64,000 bases of DNA from Didymella arachidicola (taxonomy: Eukaryota > Ascomycota > Dothideomycetes > Pleosporales > Didymellaceae), in the NCBI GenBank assembly GCA_016630955.3, contig CM049985.1:1240001-1304000 (forward strand), given 5' to 3'. The notes below the pieces were generated by a model that saw only the letters and a program-made list of their open reading frames with translations, was not told the DNA's origin and did no database searches. Position numbers and translations under genes: made by a program. This document shows, one piece after another, positions 10,265-20,716 of the stretch (position 1 is the stretch's first letter; every line of letters starts with the position of its first letter).

Positions 10265-11175
10265 CTTAATTCCTCTGCTGTCCGGATATTGTCACGAAGA
10301 GGGCGAGGAAATCGAAGGACGGGGAATTGAATGCTGGATGATGCGATTACTAGGGCTGTGTGAAACTGCACTTTCTTGATCTATAGTACCTAGGTGGGGA
10401 GGAGACTGGTACCAACCCCTGAACCAAAAATCGAGGCACAGTGCCACATCTGTACCATAACTGCGCACGAATTCAACCGAGAACACTGGAAACTAACGCG
10501 ACTTTCCACGGGTTGGCGACAAGTCAAGCTGGTAGCATCTCAAATGACTGGCTAAGAACCTTGGAAGGTAGCTGGCCAGGAGGAAGGCGCTGTGCATGAA
10601 TAGTCGAAGAGAAATGTAAATTGCTACTTGCAGTACCGTGATACAGCCAAGAAAAACAAATCACACTCCTTATCTTGCCCTGTCGAATGACGCACACCTA
10701 GAGAGTGCTGTGAGAGATTGGTGTTGCGGTTCCTGAGGACGAATTAACACAAAGGATGCGAGGACGGGATATCTAGCATGCCGAATTAGAAGCACTACAG
10801 GATCATACTGTCGCAGAGTACATGAGTAGACCTCAAGAAAGAACAGAAACTGCATATAGGCGTGGTACTAACTGCAACCTACGTATGCTGTAAAAGGAAC
10901 TGAAAGAGCAGATTACTTCAGACGTAATGCGGGCGTACGCGTCACATAATCTGTAGTTTACAGAAAGTAGCAGTGAATTGTGTAGAATTTACGGCAAAAC
11001 CTCTTTGCAAGAGCAGGATCCTTTTCATTGACAATGCTTTAGATATTGTTATTGGCACAAAGACCCTAGGTATCCCGACGTCTTAACATCGAAAGAAATA
11101 ATCAAACGAGAACTTTTAGTGAAGCTATCCCTACAAGATACACGTTCGAATGTATAAATCCTCTCGTCATCAACC
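10265..11175. other. Intergenic, about 0.9 kb
   Basis: 5' flank of the membrane protein gene and 3' flank of the Cys-rich secreted protein. Only short random frames; no motif recognised. Confidence 0.45.
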
Positions 11176-11732
11176 CTAAGAGCATGTCGGACTCGTCGAT
11201 GGCTTGCTAGCGGCGTTACTCGGGTTCGTCTGTCCACATCCATTTGCAGCACCAAGCAGCGTATCGTCCACTGCCGCATTGAAGGCTGCTCCACAGTTTG
11301 CATCACTTGACCTCTATTAGCAGGGTCAAATAAAGGGACCTAGACGACATACCTGGCGCCACCAGCAGCATTATTGAACCAAGAACAGACATCGTGACTG
11401 AAGCAGTCTTGTGTATAGGCATTGCCGACCGCAGTTCCAGAACACCCTGCGCCGCAACGTCCGTTGCATGAGTAGCTGATTCGTCAAAAATTGGGCGCCA
11501 ATATGCTCTGGGAGGGTGTGGTGACGTACTCTCCACCATTGACGCTGTTGGTGCCAAAGTTACTTCCTACGGTGCCAGTCCAGTGACATGTCTTTCCTGC
11601 CGAATTCGTCCATGTTGCGGTCGCAGTAGCGCCTATCTTCAGACAGGTGACGGAGCGCTTCTGGAGGGGTTCAACGGGTGAGCCTATGGCGAGGGCTGCA
11701 AACGCTAGCGAGGTGAGAAGTTCGAATCTCAT
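11176..11732 (-). CDS. Small cysteine-rich secreted protein
   Basis: Three exons, 11732-11530, 11475-11353 and 11305-11176, give 151 residues. Introns are 54 bp (GTACGT to ATCAG) and 47 bp (GTATGT, CTAAT branch, CAAG). The signal peptide ends near AIGSPVEPLQKR, with a Lys-Arg Kex2-like site. The mature part has about ten cysteines in motifs SCNGRCGAGC and DCFSHDVCSWF followed by GASDANCGAAF. The CxHDVC spacing recalls secreted phospholipase A2-type loops, but the rest is too short to assign that activity. Similar small proteins are widespread in ascomycete secretomes as a domain of unknown function; I recall it as DUF8213-like but cannot confirm. Good candidate for an extracellular or effector-like role. 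Confidence 0.85.
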
Positions 11733-12411
11733 GATGATTGGATGACAGAAGAGATGTGCCCTGGTAGCGTTGCTTGAAGAATGTAATGAAAGATATGCTG
11801 GGATTGTAGCTGTCTTTGAACACTGTGGGTTTCGCTATCATGCCCCAATTGCGTTCATGGCCTCCAAACCAAATATGACCGCGGAACGGGAGAGCATGCC
11901 TAATAGAGCTCAATTAAATGACATTGCGGTCCTTTGATTGTCCTTGTAGCCCCAATCGTCGCGAAGCGCAGGTTACGGCATTGCGTAGCCGGAGTGAATA
12001 CAGATACAGATTACGATTTCTCCACCAAGCTTTCCGCCGTTGTCGGTAGACTGACTTGTTCAAGCAGATCTTTTGGATCGCATGGCGGACCTGGTAACCG
12101 GTCGTCCCAAACACGGGGCGCATGCTGAGCATCGTGTGGACGGTCCGACTGTTAGAGCAGGACAAATTGCCTGTTTAGGTAGTCACGATGCCTCGGCTTA
12201 TCCCTGTCCGGCATTGACGCAAAAAAAAAAATCTGGGGTCGTCATACAAGGGTACGATGTTGCAATACCGTTGCACCGTAGAAGCTCCGCAAACTCACAT
12301 ATGTTGCTGCTTGCTATAATTCTGTCGATTTTGAAGATCTCATTTCAAACAGTTGCACCAAGGAGCATGGCTCTGCTCTCAGATATCTGCATGCACCCCT
12401 TGATAGACTAC
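11733..12411. other. Intergenic: promoter of Cys-rich protein, 3' flank of RNase H1
   Basis: Contains a ten-base A run at 12221-12230. No coding signal. Confidence 0.45.
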
Positions 12412-14215
12412 TCAGACCATACTGTTCACCGCTGCTTGGTTGGGCCCTGCGATAATCCCATTCGGCTGTGATGGTGTTCTGTCTGCCTTGACGGAGTCTG
12501 GAGCTGGCGTGTTCACAGCTGTGAAGTAGGGCGAGGTCTGCTCTACGGACTGCTCCGCAGACACATCGTCGAAGATCTCGTCGGCTTCCTTCTCCTCTCG
12601 CTCCTGTTTCTTTATTTGCTCCCACTCTGCCTTTGTCTTTATCGGGCTCATCAGGGTCGTGGAGAATTCGATCTCACCTCTCAGCTGAGGTGTGCTCGAC
12701 CTTGATCCCTGAACAGCCAGTTGATCAGCTGCAACATTGCCTGGATCGTTGGCATGCCCTTTTATCCACTTGAATTTGGTCTTCGCCTTACAAGCTTCTC
12801 GCTCACATACTCGCGATACAATGGGCTCCACAAGGTCTTTGTTCTCAACATCTTTTCCAGCCGAGTTCTTCCATCCGTTCTTCAACCATTTTGGCGACCA
12901 TTCTGTAATACATCTGATTGCGTAGTATGAGTCGGTGACGATCAGGACATCTCGATCGATGGGTACATGATCCAGTGCCCGGGCGACCGCTGTCAACTCG
13001 GCGCGCTGATTGGTCTGCTTCGATCCTCGTAGTGGTTCAGACACGTTTCTGCTTGCTGTGTCAGCCTGTGCTGGAGCCTACAAGTATTAGAGTTTCGTAC
13101 CTGTTATCGTTTGCGCCGAAATAGACACCGACACCTGCAACAGCTCCACTTTGGCCATTACCAAGGGAGCTGCCGTCAGTGTAGACGACAATCTGGCCCG
13201 TAAAGTCACCCGTCGGCTGCTTCTTTAAAGCGTTTAACTCAGCTTCGGTCTTGTGTCTGATGGCACCGCTTTCAAGATCCATCTTGAGCGTGCGATCAAA
13301 GCCATCTTCAGCGCCTTCTGGTAGTGGGCCCATCCCAGGCTCGTACTCCGTGTCGCCATTAGCGACCACTGCAGCCGCGAGACTGCTATTCTTCTTTTGC
13401 TTCTTCGAGACAGTGTCGCTGACTTTGCAGCCTTGACCGACCGCAGAGGAAGCCTCAGACAAGTCGCCGCGCAAGCTAATAGGTACGCTGTGATCGCACC
13501 TATATTCGTTGACGAAGGCCTGAGCTTCTTCACGCGTAGCAAAGCTCTGTTGAAGTCCTCCACTGCAGCCCTTGATTTGTGCTTGTGTCGATGGCCAATC
13601 ACTATAAACTCCAGGAACGTGTCCAATGGCCACTCCGTAGTACTTCGTCTTTCCGGGCTTCGCGGTAGGCTTTTGGGTGCTTTTGACGAACGCTTCTGCT
13701 TCTGTAAGGGTGTCGAACTTCCTGTCTTGCCCACTGTTAGTATATGTATCTGCGTTCGACATGGAAGAACTCACATTCTGCTTTCATACCCTTTGTTTGA
13801 GCCTCGCAATCGGACCAACTGTAATAGACGCCGGGAGTTCGACCCACCCTGACAGCGTAGAAGGCAGGCCCTGCGGTCCTCTTCCTCTTGCCACTAGATG
13901 TGTTCGAAGTCATTGACTTTGCGTCGCCCATGTCGTCGAGCTCTTTATCCTCGAAGTCTTGCTTGTCGTTGACCGGGTCGGCAGTAGAAACCTCGAAGAT
14001 GAATTCCTCGTGGGTAGAGTATAGCCGGCGGCAACGTTGTTTGGCGATTCCAAAATCTGCGGGGGCGTCTTTGATGAGGGCTGCGGTCCCTGGAGGTGAT
14101 TGCCTGTACTAGTCAGCTTTGCTGGCGAAGCTGCGGAAAGAGCTGCGTACAAACCGGGGGTCCGCAAAAGTGAAGCTGGGCGTTGGTAACCAAACAGCTG
14201 AACCAACCTTTTCAT
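12412..14215 (-). CDS. RNH1: Ribonuclease H1, probably dual nuclear/mitochondrial
   Basis: Four exons, 14215-14151, 14103-13775, 13725-13101 and 13048-12412, with introns of 47, 49, 49 and 52 bp limited to three sites (branches GCTGAC, ACTAAC, GCTGAC). The product is 551 residues. It cleaves the RNA strand of RNA:DNA hybrids. Two RNase H1 hybrid-binding domains are seen (FYAVRVGRTPGVYYSW and YYGVAIGHVPGVYSDW), then the catalytic domain with the full carboxylate set: YTDGSS (Asp315), QRAEL (Glu357), TDSYY (Asp379), GNVAADQL (Asp448), plus His438. The 5' exon adds a basic, acid-free leader (MKRLVQLFGYQRPASLLRTP) resembling a mitochondrial presequence. An internal ATG at 13931 (MGDAKS) would give a form without it. 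Tail beyond the catalytic domain is charged and disordered. Confidence 0.9.
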
Positions 14216-14728
14216 GTACAGCGAAGAGAACAGAAAAGACTATGGAGCCGGTGATGCGTTGTTGGAGGTTTGGTCAGGCCGCTTACTGACAGCGTTCAAG
14301 GTGGGTGAGGTAGTGGAGGGGTGCGAGGCAGGCGCGTCCGAGGCTCGAGAGCTTGGGCAGGGGCACCTTGCAGCTCTGCCTTCTGCGCACCCTTCATACT
14401 GTGTGAATCAATTGTCCTGCCTTCGGGGAGCCAAGATTCTGAATGCCCTCGGGATGCATCCAACGCAGACCCCTAAGAGAATAGTAGCTCGCAGATCAGT
14501 GCATGTTCGTGGGAAAGATGTCGCGATCAGCCTCGGCACTAGAACCACCGAAACCGCTCGAGGTTCACATGAACTCAACCTGCAAGTGACTGGGAAAACA
14601 CTTAGACTGTGCCCGCTAAAGCTTCACTCCCTACCTCCCCGCCACATCGCCTGTGAATCGCTTGCTGCAGACTGAGGCACTTTCGTTCACTCTTCACAAT
14701 CGTCGTTTGACCCTTCACATCAGTCGCC
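14216..14728. other. Intergenic: divergent promoter RNase H1 / DUF202-like
   Basis: About 0.5 kb between divergent genes. A 153-codon plus-strand open frame covers it but has no recognisable content and I treat it as chance. Confidence 0.45.
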
Positions 14729-15192
14729 ATGTTGGAAGGTCGCCATGTTACGGATACCTATCATCTGCGTCTGCATCGAGCCCGGTCTGTTATTCTAACG
14801 CCGGCCGAAATGGTGGAAATCCGAGCAGCGCAGAGGACATTCGAAGGAGCCTACATAAGAACTGCAATCGGACAATTCTCTTTCGCGCTCGTCGTACTCA
14901 AGATCTTTACGGCCGAATTCTACTCTATTGGCGCGTTATTCGCCGTGTACGGAGCCGGAATCCTCTTCATCAGTCTGTTCAGACGACAACAAGGTATGCG
15001 GGAGACGCAAATGCGACAGACATGGACTGACGGACAAATGCAGGCAACAAGCAGTTCTTCTCTGAGATGGGCGAGGACGGTCTCCATAGAAAGAAGTTCA
15101 GGACGAGCGGCAACGTGGTGAGCGTGCTGACTGCGCTCAGCATTTCAGCGTACATCTGCTTGCTGGTGCTCACGTTGCGGCTCGGAACCTGA
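14729..15192 (+). CDS. DUF202-like three-helix membrane protein
   Basis: Two exons, 14729-14993 and 15044-15192, around a 50-bp intron (GTATGC, branch ACTGAC, acceptor TGCAG) give 137 residues. Residues EIRAAQRTFEGAYIRTAIGQ lead into two hydrophobic segments (FSFALVVLKIF, GALFAVYGAGILFISLF). Exon 2 encodes a Lys/Arg-rich stretch and a third helix (VVSVLTALSISAYICLLVL). The RTFxxxxRT-type opening and helix layout match the DUF202 family of small membrane proteins, whose function is unknown. The splice junction falls at RRQQG-NKQFFSE. Length is typical. Confidence 0.85.
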
Positions 15193-15957
15193 TCAGCAGC
15201 CATGCATCATTCATATGAGGTCTTGTGCTACAGGCTCATTCACCACGGCGAGATGACGATCCGACAAACGGCTGAGCTTCCCGCCCACACACTCCCACTG
15301 ACTGCCTACTCGGGCCGCTTGACGCGCTGCAAGTCAGACCACGTCGGGGTAGCGGTCGTCACGACTTGACTTGCCAGAGGTTGCCAAAAGTGGACGTGCC
15401 GCCTACTCGTCTGAACGATGGCTAGATAGCACCATCGCAGCTAGCGGAGGAGGATTGGCTCGAGGCGAGCGCGTGTTGGAACGATTGGTTAGGTCCGACG
15501 ACGTGGGGCGGCCGCTTCGAGCGCAACAGCTCCAAGCAAACTACTTGCCAGGGCAGCTGCTCACTTCTTTATCATGTGTGCAGATAAGATATAAGGCAAC
15601 ATGCAGGCAGCAGTCTCGCAATCGCAGGACCCGCCCGCCTTCACGCGCGTTCCTGGAGACTCTCGATTAGTCTAGTGCCGGACCGTTTTCAAGTCCTGGA
15701 GATCGACTTTTGGTGTTTAGTTCGCCGTGAACCCTGGATTGAAAAACGGGAACAGTCATATCGGCCTCGTTCCCATACAAAGCACGAGTCGCGAGCCCGA
15801 ACAACTTTCCGCGCGCTCTCTGCCGGTAATTACTTCACAGCTTTCCTTCTATTCCCCGGCACGATCCCACCCGCAAACCTTCGTCGTCCGCGCCCGCCGT
15901 ACCTGTGGTTCACGGCCGGGTTTGCTGAGTGACTAGGACGCACTGGTCACTAGCGGC
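15193..15957. other. Intergenic: promoter of PFK2/FBPase2 gene
   Basis: About 0.77 kb upstream of the bifunctional enzyme. Short open frames here look random; the region just before the ATG may be a long 5' leader. No TATA box seen. Confidence 0.45.
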
Positions 15958-18267
15958 ATGGCTGCAATCACAGCGCCGAGAGACACCGACCTACGTAATA
16001 CCCATCGTCGACGCTCCTCCTCCTCTAATCCAGTAACCTCCAATCGCCGCACCAGCCAGCACTCCATCTACGCCCGAAACGTTCTCATGAACAACCTCAA
16101 CCAGGCCAAGGACAACGCGCAGCCCACGAAAACGACGACCAGCAACGGCGAACAAGCCCCGCGCGCTGCGCCCGCACCGCCCGCAATCCCTTCTGCAGGC
16201 CCACCGAGGAGCGTGCAGGCCATCAAGGACCTTGCTGTCCAGCGCGGAGAGCTCAAGCCCCCACCCGCACCGACCAGTGGCGGCCATCACCACAACCATG
16301 CAACCGTGAAGGATGGCGTGGGCGTCGCACTGAGCGACACCCCAGCGTCGTCGCAGCCAGGAAGCCCCAAGGGGTCCGTCCCAGATGCTCAATCTGCTGA
16401 GTCGCTGCGTACTAACAGACCCAGGGCTCTGACGAGGAACAGCAGCGCTGCCTCAACGCCTCGCATCCGCCCAACCACACTTGACATCCCCGGCCTCACC
16501 AAGTCGAAAGTCTCGCCTGATGGCAAGATTGCGTCGCGGGATGTCGGAGCGAAGCTTGTAATCGTCATGGTCGGTCTGCCCGCGCGTGGCAAGTCGTACA
16601 TCACCAAGAAGATGACAAGGTACCTCAACTGGCTGCAGCACGACACCAAAATTTTCAACGTAGGAGAGAAGCGCCGTGTGGCCGCGAGTACAAGCGGTTT
16701 TCGCCTGTCGCAGGCGAGCCTGGAGCGGGTCCCTTCTGGTGTTCGAAATGCGCTAGAGCAACACAAAGACTCGCTCCCTCAGATCGCGGCCAAAATCCTG
16801 ATCAACGGCGAGGCGGGTGCTGCGGAGAACGGAGCAGTTGCCCCACTGGACCTGAAGGACCCACTTAACGACAAGGAGGACTCCACAGCTGTCGAGGAGG
16901 TCGATGTGCCCCGCGTAGAAGTCACATCGCCAGAACCAAAGGCGCCTGCACCGGAATCTCGGCGCTCAAATGGGGTTCAAAAGGAGGGCGACGAGAAGAT
17001 GGACCAGTCTGCCGACTTCTTTGACCCCAACAACCAGCAGGCCGCGCAGATCCGAGAGCAGTGCGCCATGGAGACGTTGGATGACCTCCTCGATTACATT
17101 CTGAACGGCAATGGATCGGTCGGTATCTTTGATGCAACCAACAGCACTCTTGGACGTAGAAAGCAGATCATGGAGAAAATTCGTGCGCGGGCTGGCCCCG
17201 AGCTCAACGTTCTCTTTGTAGAGAGCGTGTGTCAGGACAAAAGCCTGCTGGAATCGAACATGCGCCTGAAGCTATCAGGACCTGACTACCAGGACAAGGA
17301 CCCTCATGCTGCGCTCGAGGATTTTAAGAAGCGTGTCGCTATCTACGAAAAGAACTACGTCCCAATCGGCGACTATGAGGAGGAGAACAATATGCCATAC
17401 GTCAAGATGATTGATGTCGGGCGCAAGATGGTGTCACATCAGATCAAGGGTTTCCTCGCTGGTCAAGCAGTCTACTACCTCTTGAATTTTAACCTCGCAC
17501 CCCGCATGATTTGGATCACACGGCACGGCGAATCTCTCGACAATGTGGCGGGTAAGATCGGCGGTGACTCGGATCTCTCTGAGGCTGGCCAGAAGTACGC
17601 CAAAGCCATGACACGCTTTATCGATAAACAACGCACAGAATGGGCCATTCGCCAAGCCGACAAGATGGCAAACACGCACTTCCCACCTGTCCCTGGCGAT
17701 CATACACCGCCCAATCCATACTTCAGCACCGAGCTCGAAGCCCACAACTTCTGCGTTTGGACATCCATGCTCAAGCGCAGCGTTCAAACGGGCCAGTATT
17801 TTTGCGACGAGGAATTCGAAGTGAAGCAGATGCGCATGCTCGACGAGCTGAATGCAGGCATCATGGAAGGCCTAACATACGACGAGATCCGCACAAAGCA
17901 CGCCGACGAGTACCTGCGCCGCCGGCGGGACAAGCTGGCATACCGCTATCCCGGCCCTGGCGGCGAAGGCTATCTCGACGTGATCAATCGCATTCGCCCC
18001 GTGATTGTGGAATTGGAGCGCATGACAGATCACTGTCTGCTGATCACACACCGCAGCGTGGCAAGAGTACTGTTGGCGTACTTCCAAGGCCTGAACAGAG
18101 AGGACGTGGCCGATCTGGACTGCCCGCTCGGCATGCTGTACCAGCTTGAGCCTAAGCCGTATGGCGTCGAGTTCAAGGCGTGGCGGTACAAGCCTGAGAA
18201 GGATGACTTTGACTACCTCCCGTTGTATAAGCTTAGGCGTGCGACGACGAATCCGCAGCTCAATTAG
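15958..18267 (+). CDS. 6-phosphofructo-2-kinase / fructose-2,6-bisphosphatase
   Basis: Single exon, 769 residues, intronless. It makes and breaks fructose-2,6-bisphosphate, the allosteric switch between glycolysis and gluconeogenesis, in the cytosol. The N-terminal 195 residues are a Ser/Pro/Arg-rich extension, likely a phosphorylation target. The kinase domain begins at LVIVMVGLPARGKS (P-loop, residues 206-213). After FNVGEKRR (about 233-240) there is an insertion of roughly 110 low-complexity residues before DFFDPNN, where the kinase core resumes. The phosphatase domain has TRHGES (His523 phospho-acceptor), NAGIMEG (Glu636) and LLITHRSV (His697), so both histidines and the general acid are present. 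By sequence it should be bifunctional, unlike yeast Pfk26, whose phosphatase histidine is lost. Confidence 0.95.
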   Translation: MAAITAPRDTDLRNTHRRRSSSSNPVTSNRRTSQHSIYARNVLMNNLNQAKDNAQPTKTTTSNGEQAPRAAPAPPAIPSAGPPRSVQAIKDLAVQRGELKPPPAPTSGGHHHNHATVKDGVGVALSDTPASSQPGSPKGSVPDAQSAESLRTNRPRALTRNSSAASTPRIRPTTLDIPGLTKSKVSPDGKIASRDVGAKLVIVMVGLPARGKSYITKKMTRYLNWLQHDTKIFNVGEKRRVAASTSGFRLSQASLERVPSGVRNALEQHKDSLPQIAAKILINGEAGAAENGAVAPLDLKDPLNDKEDSTAVEEVDVPRVEVTSPEPKAPAPESRRSNGVQKEGDEKMDQSADFFDPNNQQAAQIREQCAMETLDDLLDYILNGNGSVGIFDATNSTLGRRKQIMEKIRARAGPELNVLFVESVCQDKSLLESNMRLKLSGPDYQDKDPHAALEDFKKRVAIYEKNYVPIGDYEEENNMPYVKMIDVGRKMVSHQIKGFLAGQAVYYLLNFNLAPRMIWITRHGESLDNVAGKIGGDSDLSEAGQKYAKAMTRFIDKQRTEWAIRQADKMANTHFPPVPGDHTPPNPYFSTELEAHNFCVWTSMLKRSVQTGQYFCDEEFEVKQMRMLDELNAGIMEGLTYDEIRTKHADEYLRRRRDKLAYRYPGPGGEGYLDVINRIRPVIVELERMTDHCLLITHRSVARVLLAYFQGLNREDVADLDCPLGMLYQLEPKPYGVEFKAWRYKPEKDDFDYLPLYKLRRATTNPQLN

Positions 18268-18967
18268 GCATGGTTCTTGCCGGAGTAGACGCATGCCTGG
18301 TCGGCGGGAATTTGGATGGTGTTTTTCGATGGGTGTATTACTACAACTGAGCTTCCTAGGACAGGCGAGCGCGAGTGATGGGGTTGCTGGCAGCATTTCT
18401 TCGTAATGTTCCTAATGCTCCTTTTCATGTCTAAATGTTTGATGACATTTCATGCATTTGTCGGCGTACCTGTGTACTGTGCGCACCAGAGGTTTTTATT
18501 ATGATGGCAACAGCATATCGTGCCCATGGTACTTTTCCATTGTGACAAATGTATCAGCATCTCTCATTGCTCGTTGTCGTCCTGCTTTGATTGTTCCATT
18601 CAAGTATGAATGACTTACCTGCTTGCCTTACCTTCAGTCTTGTCGACTTGTTCGTGTGTCCTGATGTTGCGCAGGTTTCCGACCGCCACTCCATCATCGC
18701 GACAGGTCCTGGTAACCGCCCCGGAACATTCGAGATAACATCAGCCAGTAGTCCGGTTCTGATCCAGAGCCTTTGCAGAAGTAGTGAGACTTAGCTCCCA
18801 CGCCATCTCTTCTTCCCCATTAGTTCCATATGGGCTGTGAATGTTGACTCCACCAAACACGATGCTGGCAGCCGAACGACATCTGCAAGATGATCTGTTT
18901 CAAACTGCTCACACTGCTATGCGCAACCTGGCGGCCCGGGCCACACTGTCAAGAACCGATCCTCCCC

Positions 18968-19049
18968 GTTGGATACCTTGTCCTCGATGACATTGGATGA
19001 TTCATGAACTTCCAGGGTCTGCAGCTGCAGTTTCAGGGGGTATCCAACG
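18968..19049. repeat. 11-bp perfect inverted repeat with 60-bp spacer
   Basis: CGTTGGATACC at 18968-18978 is repeated as its reverse complement at 19039-19049. It sits in the gene-poor spacer. Function unknown. Confidence 0.5.
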
Positions 19050-19097
19050 ATCTGGATGATTATTGAACTTTGCTGCTGCATTGGATTTGGCCTCGAT

Positions 19098-19240
19098 GTA
19101 CAAGAGGGGGCCATGAATGAATGTTAATACGAGGGGGAGGTTCCTGAATGGCCATTACCTACATTAAACGGCCTTGATTGGTTGTTCTGCGATCGACATT
19201 GGCCCTTGTTTTCTTGTCCATTCATGTACCCCTCTTGTAC
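19098..19240. repeat. 22-bp imperfect inverted repeat with 99-bp spacer
   Basis: GTACAAGAGGGG, two mismatched bases, then CATGAATG at 19098-19119; the reverse complement lies at 19219-19240 (20 of 22 pair). Could be a small foldback element or a structured RNA; no transposase nearby. Confidence 0.5.
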
Positions 19241-20716
19241 CTGACTAGCATACTAGGCTTTCCCATCTTCAGTCATTGCAGGAGCTTGCTAGTCCCCGGA
19301 AATACTGCACGCGGTAATCCAGCCACTCACATGCTTGTACCTCCACCTTCGCTCGTCCACGAGACTGGTGGTTATTTGATGTGAACGCTCCGCGCCTGAG
19401 ACGAAGATCATCCGTGTGTGAGCGGGTTTGCGCAAGTCTAATCCGGGCGGCGAGATCGATGGGACCCTTGCTGGGCAACGGGGGTTAACAACCGCTACAA
19501 GGGGGTCTTGTCTTCCCCGTGAGAGTCTTGAAGCTGGTTCTCTGGTCGTCTTTGATTCGTACACTCCATCTCAATACTGTAGATTTGCCTACCTTCCTGA
19601 AGCGTAACAGCTTCGCAGCTTAACAGCGATCAGCAGTATGCTTTAAGTTTGCAGTGAAGGGTTGTAGTGAAGAGGGGGTATTGAAGTGTTGCATCAAGTC
19701 TTATCGCGAGACGGACTGTGGAAAGTAGCAGAATGTGTGGAAGCACGATGGTGTGAGCAAGCTATACCAAACATGTAAGAGAAGATCGAGCGGAGAGGGT
19801 GCCGTGGGCTTGAGGCAGGATCGAAGTGGCTTACCTATTCGGCCCGCCGGCTTATTCTCCACTTCCCGAACCAAGCGAGAAGACGTAAGCAGCCCTGCAT
19901 CGGCGACTGGGTCAGGTTCGATGAATATCTGCTTACTGCATACGCACAAGCGCGAACCTAGATGTATTGGCGCCTCGCTTTCAACGTTTGCGTGACGCGC
20001 CAGCTTCCTGCTCAACCGTTGTCTATCAGTCGTAAGATCCATCGAAAGCGCAAATGTACACAATCGTCTTCCGCCAGCAACACCTGAACGTTTCAGAATG
20101 CAATGATACCACGCAGTAGACAGATAGCCGCAAGACGCTACGACGCTGTCAGGGTACAGCGCTGGTCGATCGCACTCATGTATCCGGACAGTCAGTGGGA
20201 TAAGGTTCCAAGCCCACCACGAGAAGCAATAACGCACACCAACTCGTCACGAATATCGACTTCGCTTATCAGAGCAGTGAGCGTCCATTCAGGCCGTTTG
20301 CTTTGCCGAAGACCTCTTGGAAGCTCTCCACCTCAGCTTATTAATGAGACCGACCTCCCTTGTACCACTGGGTCAGCTGGGTCTGAACACTATTGCTCGT
20401 AATATCAAGCCCATGACTTGCAAGGGTCTTGGCTTGCTATGCCTTCCATTAGGCTGCTAGGCACCCACTCCTCCCGAATATTCGCAAGCGTGTCCCTGCA
20501 ATCTTGGATCACTAAAGCGATCGATTGTTTGACAGGGGCTTTCCACCGTATTGCTCTTCCGGCGTCGGCCCCTGCCTGCACTCGGCCCTAAAACATAGTC
20601 CTGCAGAGCGAAGCAATACCTACCGAAATATCTTCCACTGCGCTTGTACAGTCCTATGACTTGCAGTTGTCCTCAAATTCGGTAGACGGAATTTGCTTCT
20701 CGCATTTTCACTAGCC

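Larger units (their letters stand above)
18268..20716. other. Long gene-poor spacer, 2.4 kb
   Basis: No convincing gene. A 178-codon minus-strand frame (19701-20237) has no recognisable content. Two inverted repeats lie at 18968-19049 and 19098-19240. The rest shows nothing I can name. Confidence 0.45.

Noticed and set aside
13061..13931. Viral origin suggested by the viroplasmin-type domain name in RNase H1
   Set aside because: That domain is the normal hybrid-binding domain of eukaryotic RNase H1; gene structure with host-type introns is cellular.
14214..14675. 153-codon plus-strand open frame
   Set aside because: Lies across the divergent promoter and overlaps the RNase H1 start; composition looks random.
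19701..20237. 178-codon minus-strand open frame in the gene-poor spacer
   Set aside because: Cys/Trp-scattered, no domain-like pattern, other frames equally open; treated as chance.
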